64,000 bases of DNA from Hyphomonadaceae bacterium UBA1849. GTDB taxonomy: Bacteria; Pseudomonadota; Alphaproteobacteria; Caulobacterales; Hyphomonadaceae. The notes beneath the pieces were generated by a model. That model saw only the letters and a program-made list of their open reading frames with translations, had not been told where the DNA came from and did no database searches. Below are positions 8,007 to 15,728 of the stretch, in pieces. The number at the start of each line of letters is the position of its first letter. Position 1 is the first letter of the stretch. Location: assembly GCA_002338565.1 (NCBI GenBank), contig DDIN01000008.1, forward strand, positions 232,569 to 296,568, written 5' to 3'. The position numbers were made by a program, and so were the translations under genes.

Positions 8007-9818
8007 ATGGGAAGATTCAAAAAGGTTCTGATTACGAGTGCTGCATCCCTGATGCTGCTTGCGGCGTGCAGCGGTGGTGGCGGCGGAGACAATTCCGGCG
8101 GCACACCGACGCCTACGCCAACACCGGTTCCATCCCCGCCACCTCCGCCACCGCCTCCTCCACCAGCGCCGCCTCCGGTTCAGGACACAGTGTTTGAGAG
8201 CACGGAAAGCACGGCACGGTTTCTGACGCACGCAACCTTCGGCCCGAGCGCAGAAGACATAGACACGCTGACCGGAGGCTCTGCGTCGGATTGGTTTCAG
8301 GCCCAGCTCAATCTGCCAGCTACGCTGAACCTGCCCTATATCGACAATTATCTGGACAATGACCCGAACGGGCGCACCGCGAATGGCGCCATCAGCTTTT
8401 CCGGCACATTCGCTCCGGTATTCGCCTTCTGGAACAACTCCATCACGGCGGAAGACCAGCTGCGGCAGCGGGTGACTTTCGCGCTCTCCGAAATCTTCGT
8501 GATCTCGACGCGGGCGAATGTGCGGCTGAGGTCTGACCCGATTGTGGTCGGCGCGTATATGGACATTCTTACGCGTAACGCGCTCGGCAATTTCAGAGAC
8601 CTTCTGGACGAGGTGACTTACAGCCCGGCTATGGGCGAGTTTCTGACCTATCTGCAAAACCAGAGAGGCGATCCCGACACCGGACGCATGCCGGACGAAA
8701 ACTATGCCCGTGAAGTGATGCAGCTTTTCACCATTGGGCTTGTAGAACTCAATAATGACGGCACGCCGCGTCTCGATGGGAACGGCCAGCCGATCGAGAC
8801 CTACACCAATGATGATGTAACTGGTCTTGCCCGCGTCTTCACAGGGCTGAGCAAGGACACAGACAGCTTCTTCGACAGACCAATTCCTGAACTTGCCTCG
8901 CGCATACCGATGCGCCTGTTTCCAGAGTTTCACTCCAATCGAGAGAAAAGCTTTCTGGGAGTGTCCATACCCGCCGGGACGGACGGCGAAGAGTCCATCG
9001 ATACGGCGCTCGACACCCTGTTCAATCATCCCAATGTCGGGCCGTTCATCGGGCGTCAGCTCATCCAGCGGCTGGTCACAAGTCACCCGGATCCGGACTA
9101 TATCGCGCGCGTCGCCACGGCCTTCAATCAGGGAAGCTATGTGCTTCCCGATGGCGACCTTGTAGGCACGGGCGAGCGGGGTGATCTCGCCGCGACTGTA
9201 GCAGCCGTTCTCATGGATGAGGACGCAACCGGCGAGCAATCCTTATTCGATAACGAGTTCGGCAAAGTGAGAGAGCCTATTCTGCGCTTTACGCACTGGG
9301 CACGCGCTTTCGATGCCGAACCGGTCTCTCCGCAAGGCCTCACCAATCTCTGGATACCGACCAATCAAAACACACTCGGTGTTGCCGCCTATGGTGCGCC
9401 AAGCGTCTTCAATTTCTTTCGTCCGGGCTATGTCGCGCCAGGCACAGAGTCGGGTGAGGCAGGGCTTACCGTTCCCGAGCTGCAGATTTTCAATGCAGGC
9501 ACTATCCCGACTGTCGCGAACTTTATGGGCTTCTTCATCAACGAAGTTCCTGCCCAGTTCGCCGAACCCGAACGCAATGTGTTCCTGCCCGACTATGACG
9601 AGCTCATCGAACTTGCCGACAATGAGGAAGCTCTTGTCGACTACCTCGATACCTATCTGACCTTTGGCACGATGAGCGAGGGAACGCGTCAGTCGATCAC
9701 CGACCAGCTGGCACTGGTAGATCCGGAAGTGCGCGAGTTCAGAGACGGCCAGCGCTTACGGGTCCGCCTCGCCGTTTTCCTCACCCTCTCCTCCACCGAT
9801 TATCTTCTCCAGCGCTAG
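8007..9818 (+). CDS. DUF1800 family lipoprotein with poly-proline linker
   Basis: A 603-residue exported lipoprotein. The N-terminus has a basic start, a hydrophobic segment and lipobox LLAAC with Cys22, followed by SGGGGG, a Thr-Pro repeat and a near-continuous run of ten or more prolines, i.e. a stiff tether from the membrane. The rest is the DUF1800 domain (RFLTHATFGP start, YAREVMQLFTIG and FIGRQLIQRLVTS motifs), normally encoded beside a DUF1501 gene as here. Biochemical role is unknown; the pair is common in Alpha- and Gammaproteobacteria and Planctomycetes. The downstream DUF1501 gene starts 11 bases after this stop, so they are co-transcribed. Its lipobox-Gly-(TP)n-polyPro module is shared with the small lipoprotein at 15366-15716. 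Confidence 0.92.
   Translation: MGRFKKVLITSAASLMLLAACSGGGGGDNSGGTPTPTPTPVPSPPPPPPPPPPAPPPVQDTVFESTESTARFLTHATFGPSAEDIDTLTGGSASDWFQAQLNLPATLNLPYIDNYLDNDPNGRTANGAISFSGTFAPVFAFWNNSITAEDQLRQRVTFALSEIFVISTRANVRLRSDPIVVGAYMDILTRNALGNFRDLLDEVTYSPAMGEFLTYLQNQRGDPDTGRMPDENYAREVMQLFTIGLVELNNDGTPRLDGNGQPIETYTNDDVTGLARVFTGLSKDTDSFFDRPIPELASRIPMRLFPEFHSNREKSFLGVSIPAGTDGEESIDTALDTLFNHPNVGPFIGRQLIQRLVTSHPDPDYIARVATAFNQGSYVLPDGDLVGTGERGDLAATVAAVLMDEDATGEQSLFDNEFGKVREPILRFTHWARAFDAEPVSPQGLTNLWIPTNQNTLGVAAYGAPSVFNFFRPGYVAPGTESGEAGLTVPELQIFNAGTIPTVANFMGFFINEVPAQFAEPERNVFLPDYDELIELADNEEALVDYLDTYLTFGTMSEGTRQSITDQLALVDPEVREFRDGQRLRVRLAVFLTLSSTDYLLQR
8113..8179 (+). repeat. Thr-Pro and poly-Pro coding low-complexity tract
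   Basis: A run of ACN-CCN and then mainly CCN codons (ccgccacct-type units) encoding the PTPTPTP-polyPro tether. Such tracts can change length by replication slippage, and can stall ribosomes unless EF-P acts. Confidence 0.75.
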
Positions 9819-9829
9819 GGAGCGTGACC

Positions 9830-11269
9830 ATGAACATCTCCAGACGCACACTTCTACGTTATGCCGGCGCCGCAGGGTTGTCCGGCGCCACAGCCGCCAG
9901 CCTGACCACGGCCCTGACCGGATTTCAGCAAGCCAGCGCGGCTGACATTTCTGGCTATCGCGCACTTGTCTGCATCTTCCTGCTTGGCGGTATGGACTGC
10001 CACGACACAGTCCTGCCCTTCGACGAGGCAAATTATGAGAGCTATGCGCGTGTCCGGTCCTCACTTCTCAGCTCCTACAACCAACTTGGAGGCGGATCGA
10101 CGCGCGTTCGCGACAGGCTGCTTCCGCTTAATCCGGTCAATACCAGCCAGTTTGAGGGACGTCAGTTTGCCCTACCGGAAGAGCTCAGCGAATTGCACGA
10201 TCTGTTCGAAAGCGGACGGGCGTCTATCGTGGGCAATGTCGGGCCGCTGATCGAACCCTTAACGCTGGATCAATTCAGGCAGCGCACCGGCCGCATTCCC
10301 CGCCAGCTTTTCTCTCACAATGACCAGCAATCAACATGGATGGCCAATGCGCCTGAAGGTGCACGGCGCGGCTGGGGCGGCCGGTTTGCCGATGCAGCCA
10401 TTTCCTCATCAGCCAATTCCGGCGAGTCCTTCACCACAATCTCAACTGCCGGATCATCTGTCTTTCTGGTCGGTGACCGCGCACAACCCTATGAGCTTGG
10501 CCGCAATGGCGCCGGCAGTTTTGACCAGCTGGCCCGCGCCGAACAGGGCCGAAATTCCGAGGAAGGCGAAGAGAGCTTCCAGCGGTTGCGCGCCTTTCTT
10601 CAGGCTAACGACTATGACGGCAATAATCTGATCGGGCGCGATATCGCCTCCATCCAAGAGACGGCCTTTCTGGCCAATGAGGCCTTTAACAACGCAACCC
10701 AAAACGCGCCGGACCTTCCGATCAGCTTCGCCAATGATGCACTCGGCCCACAACTGGAAGCCGTCGCCCGCGCCATTCAGGCCCGCGACGCGCTGGGGCA
10801 ACGCCGGCAGGTCTTCTTTGTCGCCTTCGGTAATTTCGACACGCACTCCAGTCAGGCCGCAGATCTGCCCGGCCTGCAGCGCACATTGAGCGATGGTATC
10901 TCGCGTTTCGTACAGACCATGGACGCCTTCGGCCTGATGAACGACGTCACCGTATTCACGGCATCAGACTTCGGACGATCGCTCGCGTCCAATGGCGATG
11001 GCACCGACCATGGCTGGGGCGGGCACCACTTTGTTATCGGAGATGCTGTTGAGGGCCAGACCATATTCGGCGACATTCCGCCTTACGATCTGGGTCATGC
11101 AAATGACGCTGGCGCAGGGCGGCTCCTACCCTCGCTCTCCGTCGATCAGTATGCAGAACCTCTCGGCCGCTGGTTCGGGCTGACAGAGGAAGAAATCGCT
11201 CTGGCATTGCCCGGCCTGAGCAACTTCAGTTCGCAGGAAAGCCTGAAGCTGTTCCCTGGGCCTGTTTAG
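9830..11269 (+). CDS. Tat-exported DUF1501 family protein
   Basis: A 479-residue protein starting with a twin-arginine signal (SRRTLLRYAGAAG followed by a hydrophobic stretch), pointing to export in folded form. The start ATG at 9830 has AGGGAG at 9817-9822 with a 7-base spacer; a GTG two codons earlier (9824) is too close to it. DUF1501 proteins have an alkaline-phosphatase/sulfatase-like fold; here FLLGGMDCHDTVLPF, FSHNDQQSTW, GNFDTHSSQ, TASDFGR and DHGWGGHHFVIG are the typical metal-site segments. Function is unproven. It forms an operon with the preceding DUF1800 lipoprotein, and sdhB follows after 174 bases. Confidence 0.92.
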   Translation: MNISRRTLLRYAGAAGLSGATAASLTTALTGFQQASAADISGYRALVCIFLLGGMDCHDTVLPFDEANYESYARVRSSLLSSYNQLGGGSTRVRDRLLPLNPVNTSQFEGRQFALPEELSELHDLFESGRASIVGNVGPLIEPLTLDQFRQRTGRIPRQLFSHNDQQSTWMANAPEGARRGWGGRFADAAISSSANSGESFTTISTAGSSVFLVGDRAQPYELGRNGAGSFDQLARAEQGRNSEEGEESFQRLRAFLQANDYDGNNLIGRDIASIQETAFLANEAFNNATQNAPDLPISFANDALGPQLEAVARAIQARDALGQRRQVFFVAFGNFDTHSSQAADLPGLQRTLSDGISRFVQTMDAFGLMNDVTVFTASDFGRSLASNGDGTDHGWGGHHFVIGDAVEGQTIFGDIPPYDLGHANDAGAGRLLPSLSVDQYAEPLGRWFGLTEEEIALALPGLSNFSSQESLKLFPGPV

Positions 11270-11443
11270 GGGCTAATTCGTCGGAAAACCTCTTGAAATT
11301 CGGGCGCAGACTGAGCAAACAGGGGTCAGACAATCATGACGTTCTGGCTTTTCATCGAAAACCTGTCAGAAATTTATCAGTGATCTATCTTTTACTTCAA
11401 AGCCGGTTATAAAACCGCTGAAGATTTGTAAGGACGGGATATT

Positions 11444-12223
11444 ATGGTTCAGCTGACGCTTCCAAAAAATTCGCAGGTTCAAACAGGCAAGACATGGCCG
11501 AAGCCTGAGGGTGCGAACGTCAAGAAGTTCAAAATCTATCGTTATGATCCTGAAGCTGATGGCAATCCGCGCTGGGATACTTACTTCGTCGACATGGACG
11601 ATTGCGGACCGATGGTTCTCGACGTTCTGATCTACATCAAGACGCATATCGACTCTACGCTCACATTCCGCCGCTCTTGCCGTGAAGGCATTTGTGGTTC
11701 GTGCGCGATGATGATTGGCGGCCGTAACACGATCGCCTGCACAAAGGGCTGGAAGGATATTGCTGGCTCTTCAATCACGATTGCGCCGCTACCGCACATG
11801 CCGGTTGTGAAGGACCTCGTTCCGGACCTCACAAACTTCTACGCGCAGCACGCTTATGTGCAGCCATTCCTGAAAACCGACACACCAGAGCCGGAGAAAG
11901 AATGGAAGCAGACACCTGAAGATCGTGACAAGCTGGATGGCCTTTATGAGTGCATTATGTGCGCATGCTGCTCTACATCCTGCCCGTCTTACTGGTGGAA
12001 TGGCGACAAGTATCTCGGCCCTGCAGCCCTGCTCCACGCTTACCGCTGGCTGATCGATAGCCGCGACGAAGCGGCTGGCGAGCGTCTGGACGATCTGGAA
12101 GATCCGTTCAAACTCTATCGCTGCCACACCATCATGAACTGTGCGCAGGTTTGCCCGAAGGGCTTGAACCCTGCCAAAGCGATTGGTGAGATCAAGAAAA
12201 TGATGGTTGAGCGCGTCGCGTAA
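11444..12223 (+). CDS. sdhB: Succinate dehydrogenase iron-sulfur subunit
   Basis: The 259-residue electron-transfer subunit of complex II. The N-terminal ferredoxin domain ligates the [2Fe-2S] cluster with Cys79, Cys84, Cys87 and Cys99. The C-terminal domain holds CIMCACCSTSCP (from Cys170) and CHTIMNCAQVCPKGLNP (from Cys227), giving the [4Fe-4S] and [3Fe-4S] clusters. ATG at 11444 follows AAGGACGGG. The gene is separated from sdhCDA by a terminator and the DUF1800/DUF1501 pair, so it is either read from its own promoter in the 174 bases upstream or by readthrough from DUF1501. A strong bidirectional terminator follows. Confidence 0.97.
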   Translation: MVQLTLPKNSQVQTGKTWPKPEGANVKKFKIYRYDPEADGNPRWDTYFVDMDDCGPMVLDVLIYIKTHIDSTLTFRRSCREGICGSCAMMIGGRNTIACTKGWKDIAGSSITIAPLPHMPVVKDLVPDLTNFYAQHAYVQPFLKTDTPEPEKEWKQTPEDRDKLDGLYECIMCACCSTSCPSYWWNGDKYLGPAALLHAYRWLIDSRDEAAGERLDDLEDPFKLYRCHTIMNCAQVCPKGLNPAKAIGEIKKMMVERVA

Positions 12224-12245
12224 GCATCGCGCCCCATAGAAGCTG

Positions 12246-12273
12246 AAAAGCCCGCTTTCGAGCGGGCTTTTTT
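12246..12273 (+). terminator. Bidirectional terminator between sdhB and the sulfotransferase-like gene
   Basis: Stem AAAAGCCCGCT/AGCGGGCTTTT closed by a TTCG tetraloop, with T-runs on both strands. It serves sdhB on plus and the converging gene on minus. Confidence 0.92.
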
Positions 12274-12278
12274 ATTGA

Positions 12279-13250
12279 TCAGAGTGCGCTGAACATGCGT
12301 TCGAAATACTCATCCGCTTTGAAATTGCGTCGCTTGCACTCCACGCGGATCGTCTCGATATCCTGTTTAAGGCGTGACATATCCGGATAGAGCGCGCCTT
12401 CTATGCCTTCATGCCGCGGAATGAGATCAAGGCCGTATCTCTTCTTTAGTGTGATGCGATCATTCTTCGCCAGAAATGCAGCGCGCTTCACGACAGACTG
12501 ATCGACTTCAATCTTGCCTTTAAAGGTCGGGTCGAGATGTACCATCGCCGAAATTTCATTCGCGATGGAAAGCGATTCCGGCTTGGTGATGAAGCAATTC
12601 AGAAGACGCTTCGCAAACAATAGATTGCCCGCAACGCTCTGGTTGAAAGCAAAGTCGTCATTCTCGAAAACGCTCTCAAGACCCGGTTGAACAATGCTGG
12701 CAAGGTCAGCCACAACGTCCCCGTTTTTCAGGGTACGGCGGTCATACTGGCGAACGATGACATTCTTGCGTCCGAACACTTTCGCCCAGCGATCAACCAG
12801 CTCGGTAAAGCTGATGAAGAAGGCATCCACAAATTCCGGCAAATCCATCGCGGTATTCCTGGACTGCACCGCCTGCTGGTACCAGGAAATCATATAGGTC
12901 GCGTGTTCACGCAGATAGACGACAACCTTGGTCCGCTTTTTCGGCAAAAGGTTAGCGACGCATTCCGGGTTCGGAATAGTGTGAAAATTCTCACTGGAGA
13001 GGACGCAGGTATCGTACTCTCGTATTTCCTGCACGAAATGATCCCGCCAGGCTGGCTCCATACCAAGCTCATCGGCACGTCGGCCTCGCAACACGCGCGA
13101 CAAATGGTGGTGAGCCGGCGTATTGGGTTCAAGCCCGGTGAGCGGAAAGATAACGCCCCGCTTTTTCAGGACTTCGCGATTTTCAAAAAAGGCGCGCTGA
13201 ATGCTCGAAGTGCCTGTCTTGTTGGTGCCGATATGCAAGACAAATTGCAT
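12279..13250 (-). CDS. Sulfotransferase-like P-loop protein
   Basis: A 323-residue protein with an N-terminal PAPS-binding-type loop (HIGTNKTGTSSIQ, residues 6-18) after beta strand QFVLH, then a typical FENREVLKKRGVIFP segment and, later, VYLREHATYMISWYQQAVQ resembling the 3'-phosphate-binding strand (R-x-x-x-x-x-x-S-x-Y). This places it with bacterial sulfotransferase-family proteins that modify surface glycans or similar acceptors; the acceptor is unknown. It is monocistronic, converging with sdhB and divergent from the membrane-protein pair. Confidence 0.75.
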   Translation of the reverse strand: MQFVLHIGTNKTGTSSIQRAFFENREVLKKRGVIFPLTGLEPNTPAHHHLSRVLRGRRADELGMEPAWRDHFVQEIREYDTCVLSSENFHTIPNPECVANLLPKKRTKVVVYLREHATYMISWYQQAVQSRNTAMDLPEFVDAFFISFTELVDRWAKVFGRKNVIVRQYDRRTLKNGDVVADLASIVQPGLESVFENDDFAFNQSVAGNLLFAKRLLNCFITKPESLSIANEISAMVHLDPTFKGKIEVDQSVVKRAAFLAKNDRITLKKRYGLDLIPRHEGIEGALYPDMSRLKQDIETIRVECKRRNFKADEYFERMFSAL

Positions 13251-13439
13251 TGCCTGAAACCCCTGAAAATCCGCTCAAATCATCCTTTCAAAGACCATGG
13301 ATGATCTGCCCGCACTTGTCGACAGCCTGCCCGAAAGGCCAACAGTTTCAACGAAACAAACACTACTCAAGCGCGAGTATAGCCTTGTGCCTCCACTCAA
13401 TCGTCGATTTAATCAGAATGGGATGATGAGGGCAGTTTG

Positions 13440-14342
13440 ATGGAAAAATTTAGCTTCAGCTCGGCGCTGATGCATTTCCGGATCTCACAAGGGCCGTCCG
13501 GCTTTGTGTGGAAATGGCTGCTGGCTTATGTGTTGGTTTTTGGTCTGGCAAACGCCATTGTCAGCGGCTTGCAGCTTTACTCATACTATCAAGCTCTGGA
13601 CGCCGTTGCGGAGGGCGAGTTTCGCGCCACTCAACCATTTACGAATTTGTGGCGGCAAATATTACCTCTGCCATTTTTTGTAGCGATCCTTGCAATGTTC
13701 GAAGCCTCTGCCCTTCGCTGGTACATCCGACGAGAGGGTTTCTCCCTCCGCTTCGGTAAGGACGAATTCAGACTGCTCGGCGTTTTTCTCTGCTGGGGCG
13801 GCATCCTTATTCTTTTGAGTGTTGCCGGTGGCCTTTTTCTTATGATTTTCGGCAACACGATCATTTCGAACATGAGCCGGAGCGTCGCCGCAAACCTTAT
13901 CATTACGTCGCTTTTGGCGCTGCCATTTATCAGCCTCGCAATCTATGTTGCCATATCCTTCATGACCTCTTCGGCTCTCACTATTCGTGAGAACAAAGTC
14001 CTCTTCATATCGTCAAAAAGAATTGTGTCGGGTAAGTTCTGGCGCCTCCTCGCTGCAGCATTGGTTGTTACATTGCCGTTCTACGCTCTGGATGTGATCG
14101 TCGATTTTTTTGTCGTCCCCTTATTCCTGCAACTTGCAAATGCTCCGCCGCAGGACTGGGCCCTTTATGATCCAACCAACAGTTTTCAGACGTTTCTGAT
14201 CACGACTGTCTTCACAGTAGGCGTAGTCGTCCTGACGGCCCCCATCCTGCAACTCATCATGCTCGGCATCACGTCTAAGGCCGTTCTCACCGATCCGGAC
14301 TGGGTCGGCCAGACCTACACCGTTGCCGAGACCTTTGAATAA
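13440..14342 (+). CDS. Multi-pass membrane protein, paralogue 1
   Basis: A 301-codon gene for a polytopic membrane protein with about six hydrophobic segments; family not recognised. The ATG at 13440 is preferred over a TTG one codon upstream because it gives MEKFSFSSALMHF, identical to the start of the next gene, and has GAGGG about nine bases before it. The paralogues share the N-terminal FVWKWLL segment, a central EASALR(W/R)YIR segment followed by FSxRFGKDE, and the C-terminal VAETFE. The shared soluble motifs suggest an interface for a partner or an oligomer of the two. Role unknown. Confidence 0.8.
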   Translation: MEKFSFSSALMHFRISQGPSGFVWKWLLAYVLVFGLANAIVSGLQLYSYYQALDAVAEGEFRATQPFTNLWRQILPLPFFVAILAMFEASALRWYIRREGFSLRFGKDEFRLLGVFLCWGGILILLSVAGGLFLMIFGNTIISNMSRSVAANLIITSLLALPFISLAIYVAISFMTSSALTIRENKVLFISSKRIVSGKFWRLLAAALVVTLPFYALDVIVDFFVVPLFLQLANAPPQDWALYDPTNSFQTFLITTVFTVGVVVLTAPILQLIMLGITSKAVLTDPDWVGQTYTVAETFE

Positions 14343-14386
14343 TCCTCTCAACACCTGTTTCCACTAGCTCCACGGGAGAATAACTC

Positions 14387-15286
14387 ATGGAAAAATTCAG
14401 CTTCAGCTCGGCGCTGATGCATTTTCAGAATACAAAAGGCCCGGGCAGCTTTGTCTGGAAATGGCTTCTGACGGCGTTCATTGCCATGACACTGCTCTTT
14501 GGCGGCAGCATGTTCATGACGTTCGATATGATGGCAGGCTTCGGCATCACGGCGCCCGGCCAGACGGTTCCAGTATCCAACGAGGAAGCGTTTGCGTTCA
14601 TAGGCAGAATGTTCGGCACAATGGCAATCCTCGTGCCTCTTTCAGTTGTCGTGATGGCCGTGCTCGAAGCATCCGCCCTTCGCCGGTATATCCGCAATGA
14701 GGCATTCTCAATTCGCTTCGGCAAGGACGAGTTGCGCGTGATCGGCGTTTATCTCTGGTGGGCTCTCATGTTCATAGCGGCGATGATCGTCATGGCGATT
14801 ATCGGTCTGATCATTGGCATGTTTGTCATGCTAATCGCAGCCGGATTACCCATGGCAGCACCGTTTCTGGCCTTAATTTTTAATCTGGCGACTTATCTCG
14901 GCCTCCTGGCGCTTGCAGTCAAATTTGCTCCAGCATCCGCCGTGACGATACGGGACAACAAGGTCACATTCTTTGAAGCTGAAGCCACCACAAAGGGCCG
15001 TTTCTGGCCGTTATTCGGGGCGTTTCTGATTCCAATCGTCGCCTATTATGTTTTGTCTCTGATCCTGCAACTCCTGCTATTGATGCCGGTCATGACGAGC
15101 ATGGCGACACAGAATGACGCGAGCTTCACGCCAACATTGTTTGCGATGATGGGTGTGTCCACCGTGATTAGCGGAAACGCTTTTGCGTTCATGATGCTCG
15201 TAAACCTCGGCATTACCTCACGGGCGGCGATCACGGATGAGAGCTGGTCCGGTCGCGGTGGTGAAGTCGCTGAGACGTTTGAGTAA
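14387..15286 (+). CDS. Multi-pass membrane protein, paralogue 2
   Basis: A 299-residue polytopic membrane protein, clearly a tandem duplicate of the preceding gene: identical first 13 residues, the same EASALRRYIRNEAFSIRFGK core near residues 92-111, and the same VAETFE end. Hydrophobic segments are more Met- and Ala-rich than in paralogue 1. It starts 44 bases after the first gene and ends at a strong terminator, so the two form an operon. No functional motif was recognised. Confidence 0.82.
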   Translation: MEKFSFSSALMHFQNTKGPGSFVWKWLLTAFIAMTLLFGGSMFMTFDMMAGFGITAPGQTVPVSNEEAFAFIGRMFGTMAILVPLSVVVMAVLEASALRRYIRNEAFSIRFGKDELRVIGVYLWWALMFIAAMIVMAIIGLIIGMFVMLIAAGLPMAAPFLALIFNLATYLGLLALAVKFAPASAVTIRDNKVTFFEAEATTKGRFWPLFGAFLIPIVAYYVLSLILQLLLLMPVMTSMATQNDASFTPTLFAMMGVSTVISGNAFAFMMLVNLGITSRAAITDESWSGRGGEVAETFE

Positions 15287-15313
15287 ACACCGCAAGCTCA
15301 AATCCAATTTCAA

Positions 15314-15343
15314 AAAAGCCCCGGCCAGATGGTCGGGGCTTTT
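15314..15343. terminator. Bidirectional terminator after the membrane-protein pair
   Basis: Stem AAAAGCCCCGGCC/GGTCGGGGCTTTT (one G-T pair) with loop AGAT. T-rich tails on both strands serve the plus-strand pair and the converging lipoprotein gene. Confidence 0.88.
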
Positions 15344-15365
15344 CATTTGTTTGGGTCGAAACCGA

Positions 15366-15716
15366 CTATGGATTTTCGATATCGATCGGATCAACCGTCG
15401 CCGTCAGCTCTGCAACATCGTTCTGCTGCGGGTCATAAGGCGTACCGAATGGCGGTTCGGTGAAGGCCATGTTGAACCCGCCCCCAAGCTGTGACGCTGC
15501 CTGACTCGCCGGCACCGGAGGCGGTGGTGGCGGAGGCGGTGGAGGTGGCGGAGGAGGAGGCGGTGGTGGCGGCGACGGCGTGGGTGTCGGCGTCGGGAAG
15601 GGACCACCATTGTTATTATCCCCACCGCCACCGGAACATGCCGCCAGCGAAAGCCCTAAAAAGCCAACCAACAGGGCCGTCCGAGAAACCTCCAGAAGTG
15701 ATTTTGAATGTCTCAT
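15366..15716 (-). CDS. Small poly-proline lipoprotein
   Basis: A 116-residue exported lipoprotein. The hydrophobic signal ends in lipobox LAAC, followed by SGGGGDNNNGG, a Thr-Pro repeat and an unbroken run of about 20 prolines, leaving only about 45 residues (rich in Asp, Pro, Phe) as a head. CAGGAG lies seven bases before the ATG. It begins 12 bases after the DUF4331 stop, so the two are one operon; the lipoprotein may anchor or dock the secreted DUF4331 protein at the membrane (inference). The head matches no family I recognise. Confidence 0.82.
   Translation of the reverse strand: MRHSKSLLEVSRTALLVGFLGLSLAACSGGGGDNNNGGPFPTPTPTPSPPPPPPPPPPPPPPPPPPPVPASQAASQLGGGFNMAFTEPPFGTPYDPQQNDVAELTATVDPIDIENP
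15517..15572 (-). repeat. Low-complexity G-rich tract encoding poly-proline
   Basis: About 56 bases of GGN triplets on the plus strand (CCN on the coding minus strand) with mixed third bases. It is prone to slippage and the plus strand is guanine-rich enough for G-quadruplex formation. Confidence 0.8.
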
Positions 15717-15728
15717 ATTGTGCTCCTG

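Noticed and set aside
7956..9239. A 427-codon minus-strand frame opposite the DUF1800 gene
   Set aside because: The protein ends in Arg/Trp runs that mirror the poly-Pro tract; no ribosome-binding site and no family.
15500..15600. G-rich tract as a functional G-quadruplex regulator
   Set aside because: It is fully explained by poly-proline codons of a lipoprotein; structure formation is possible but there is no sign of a separate role.
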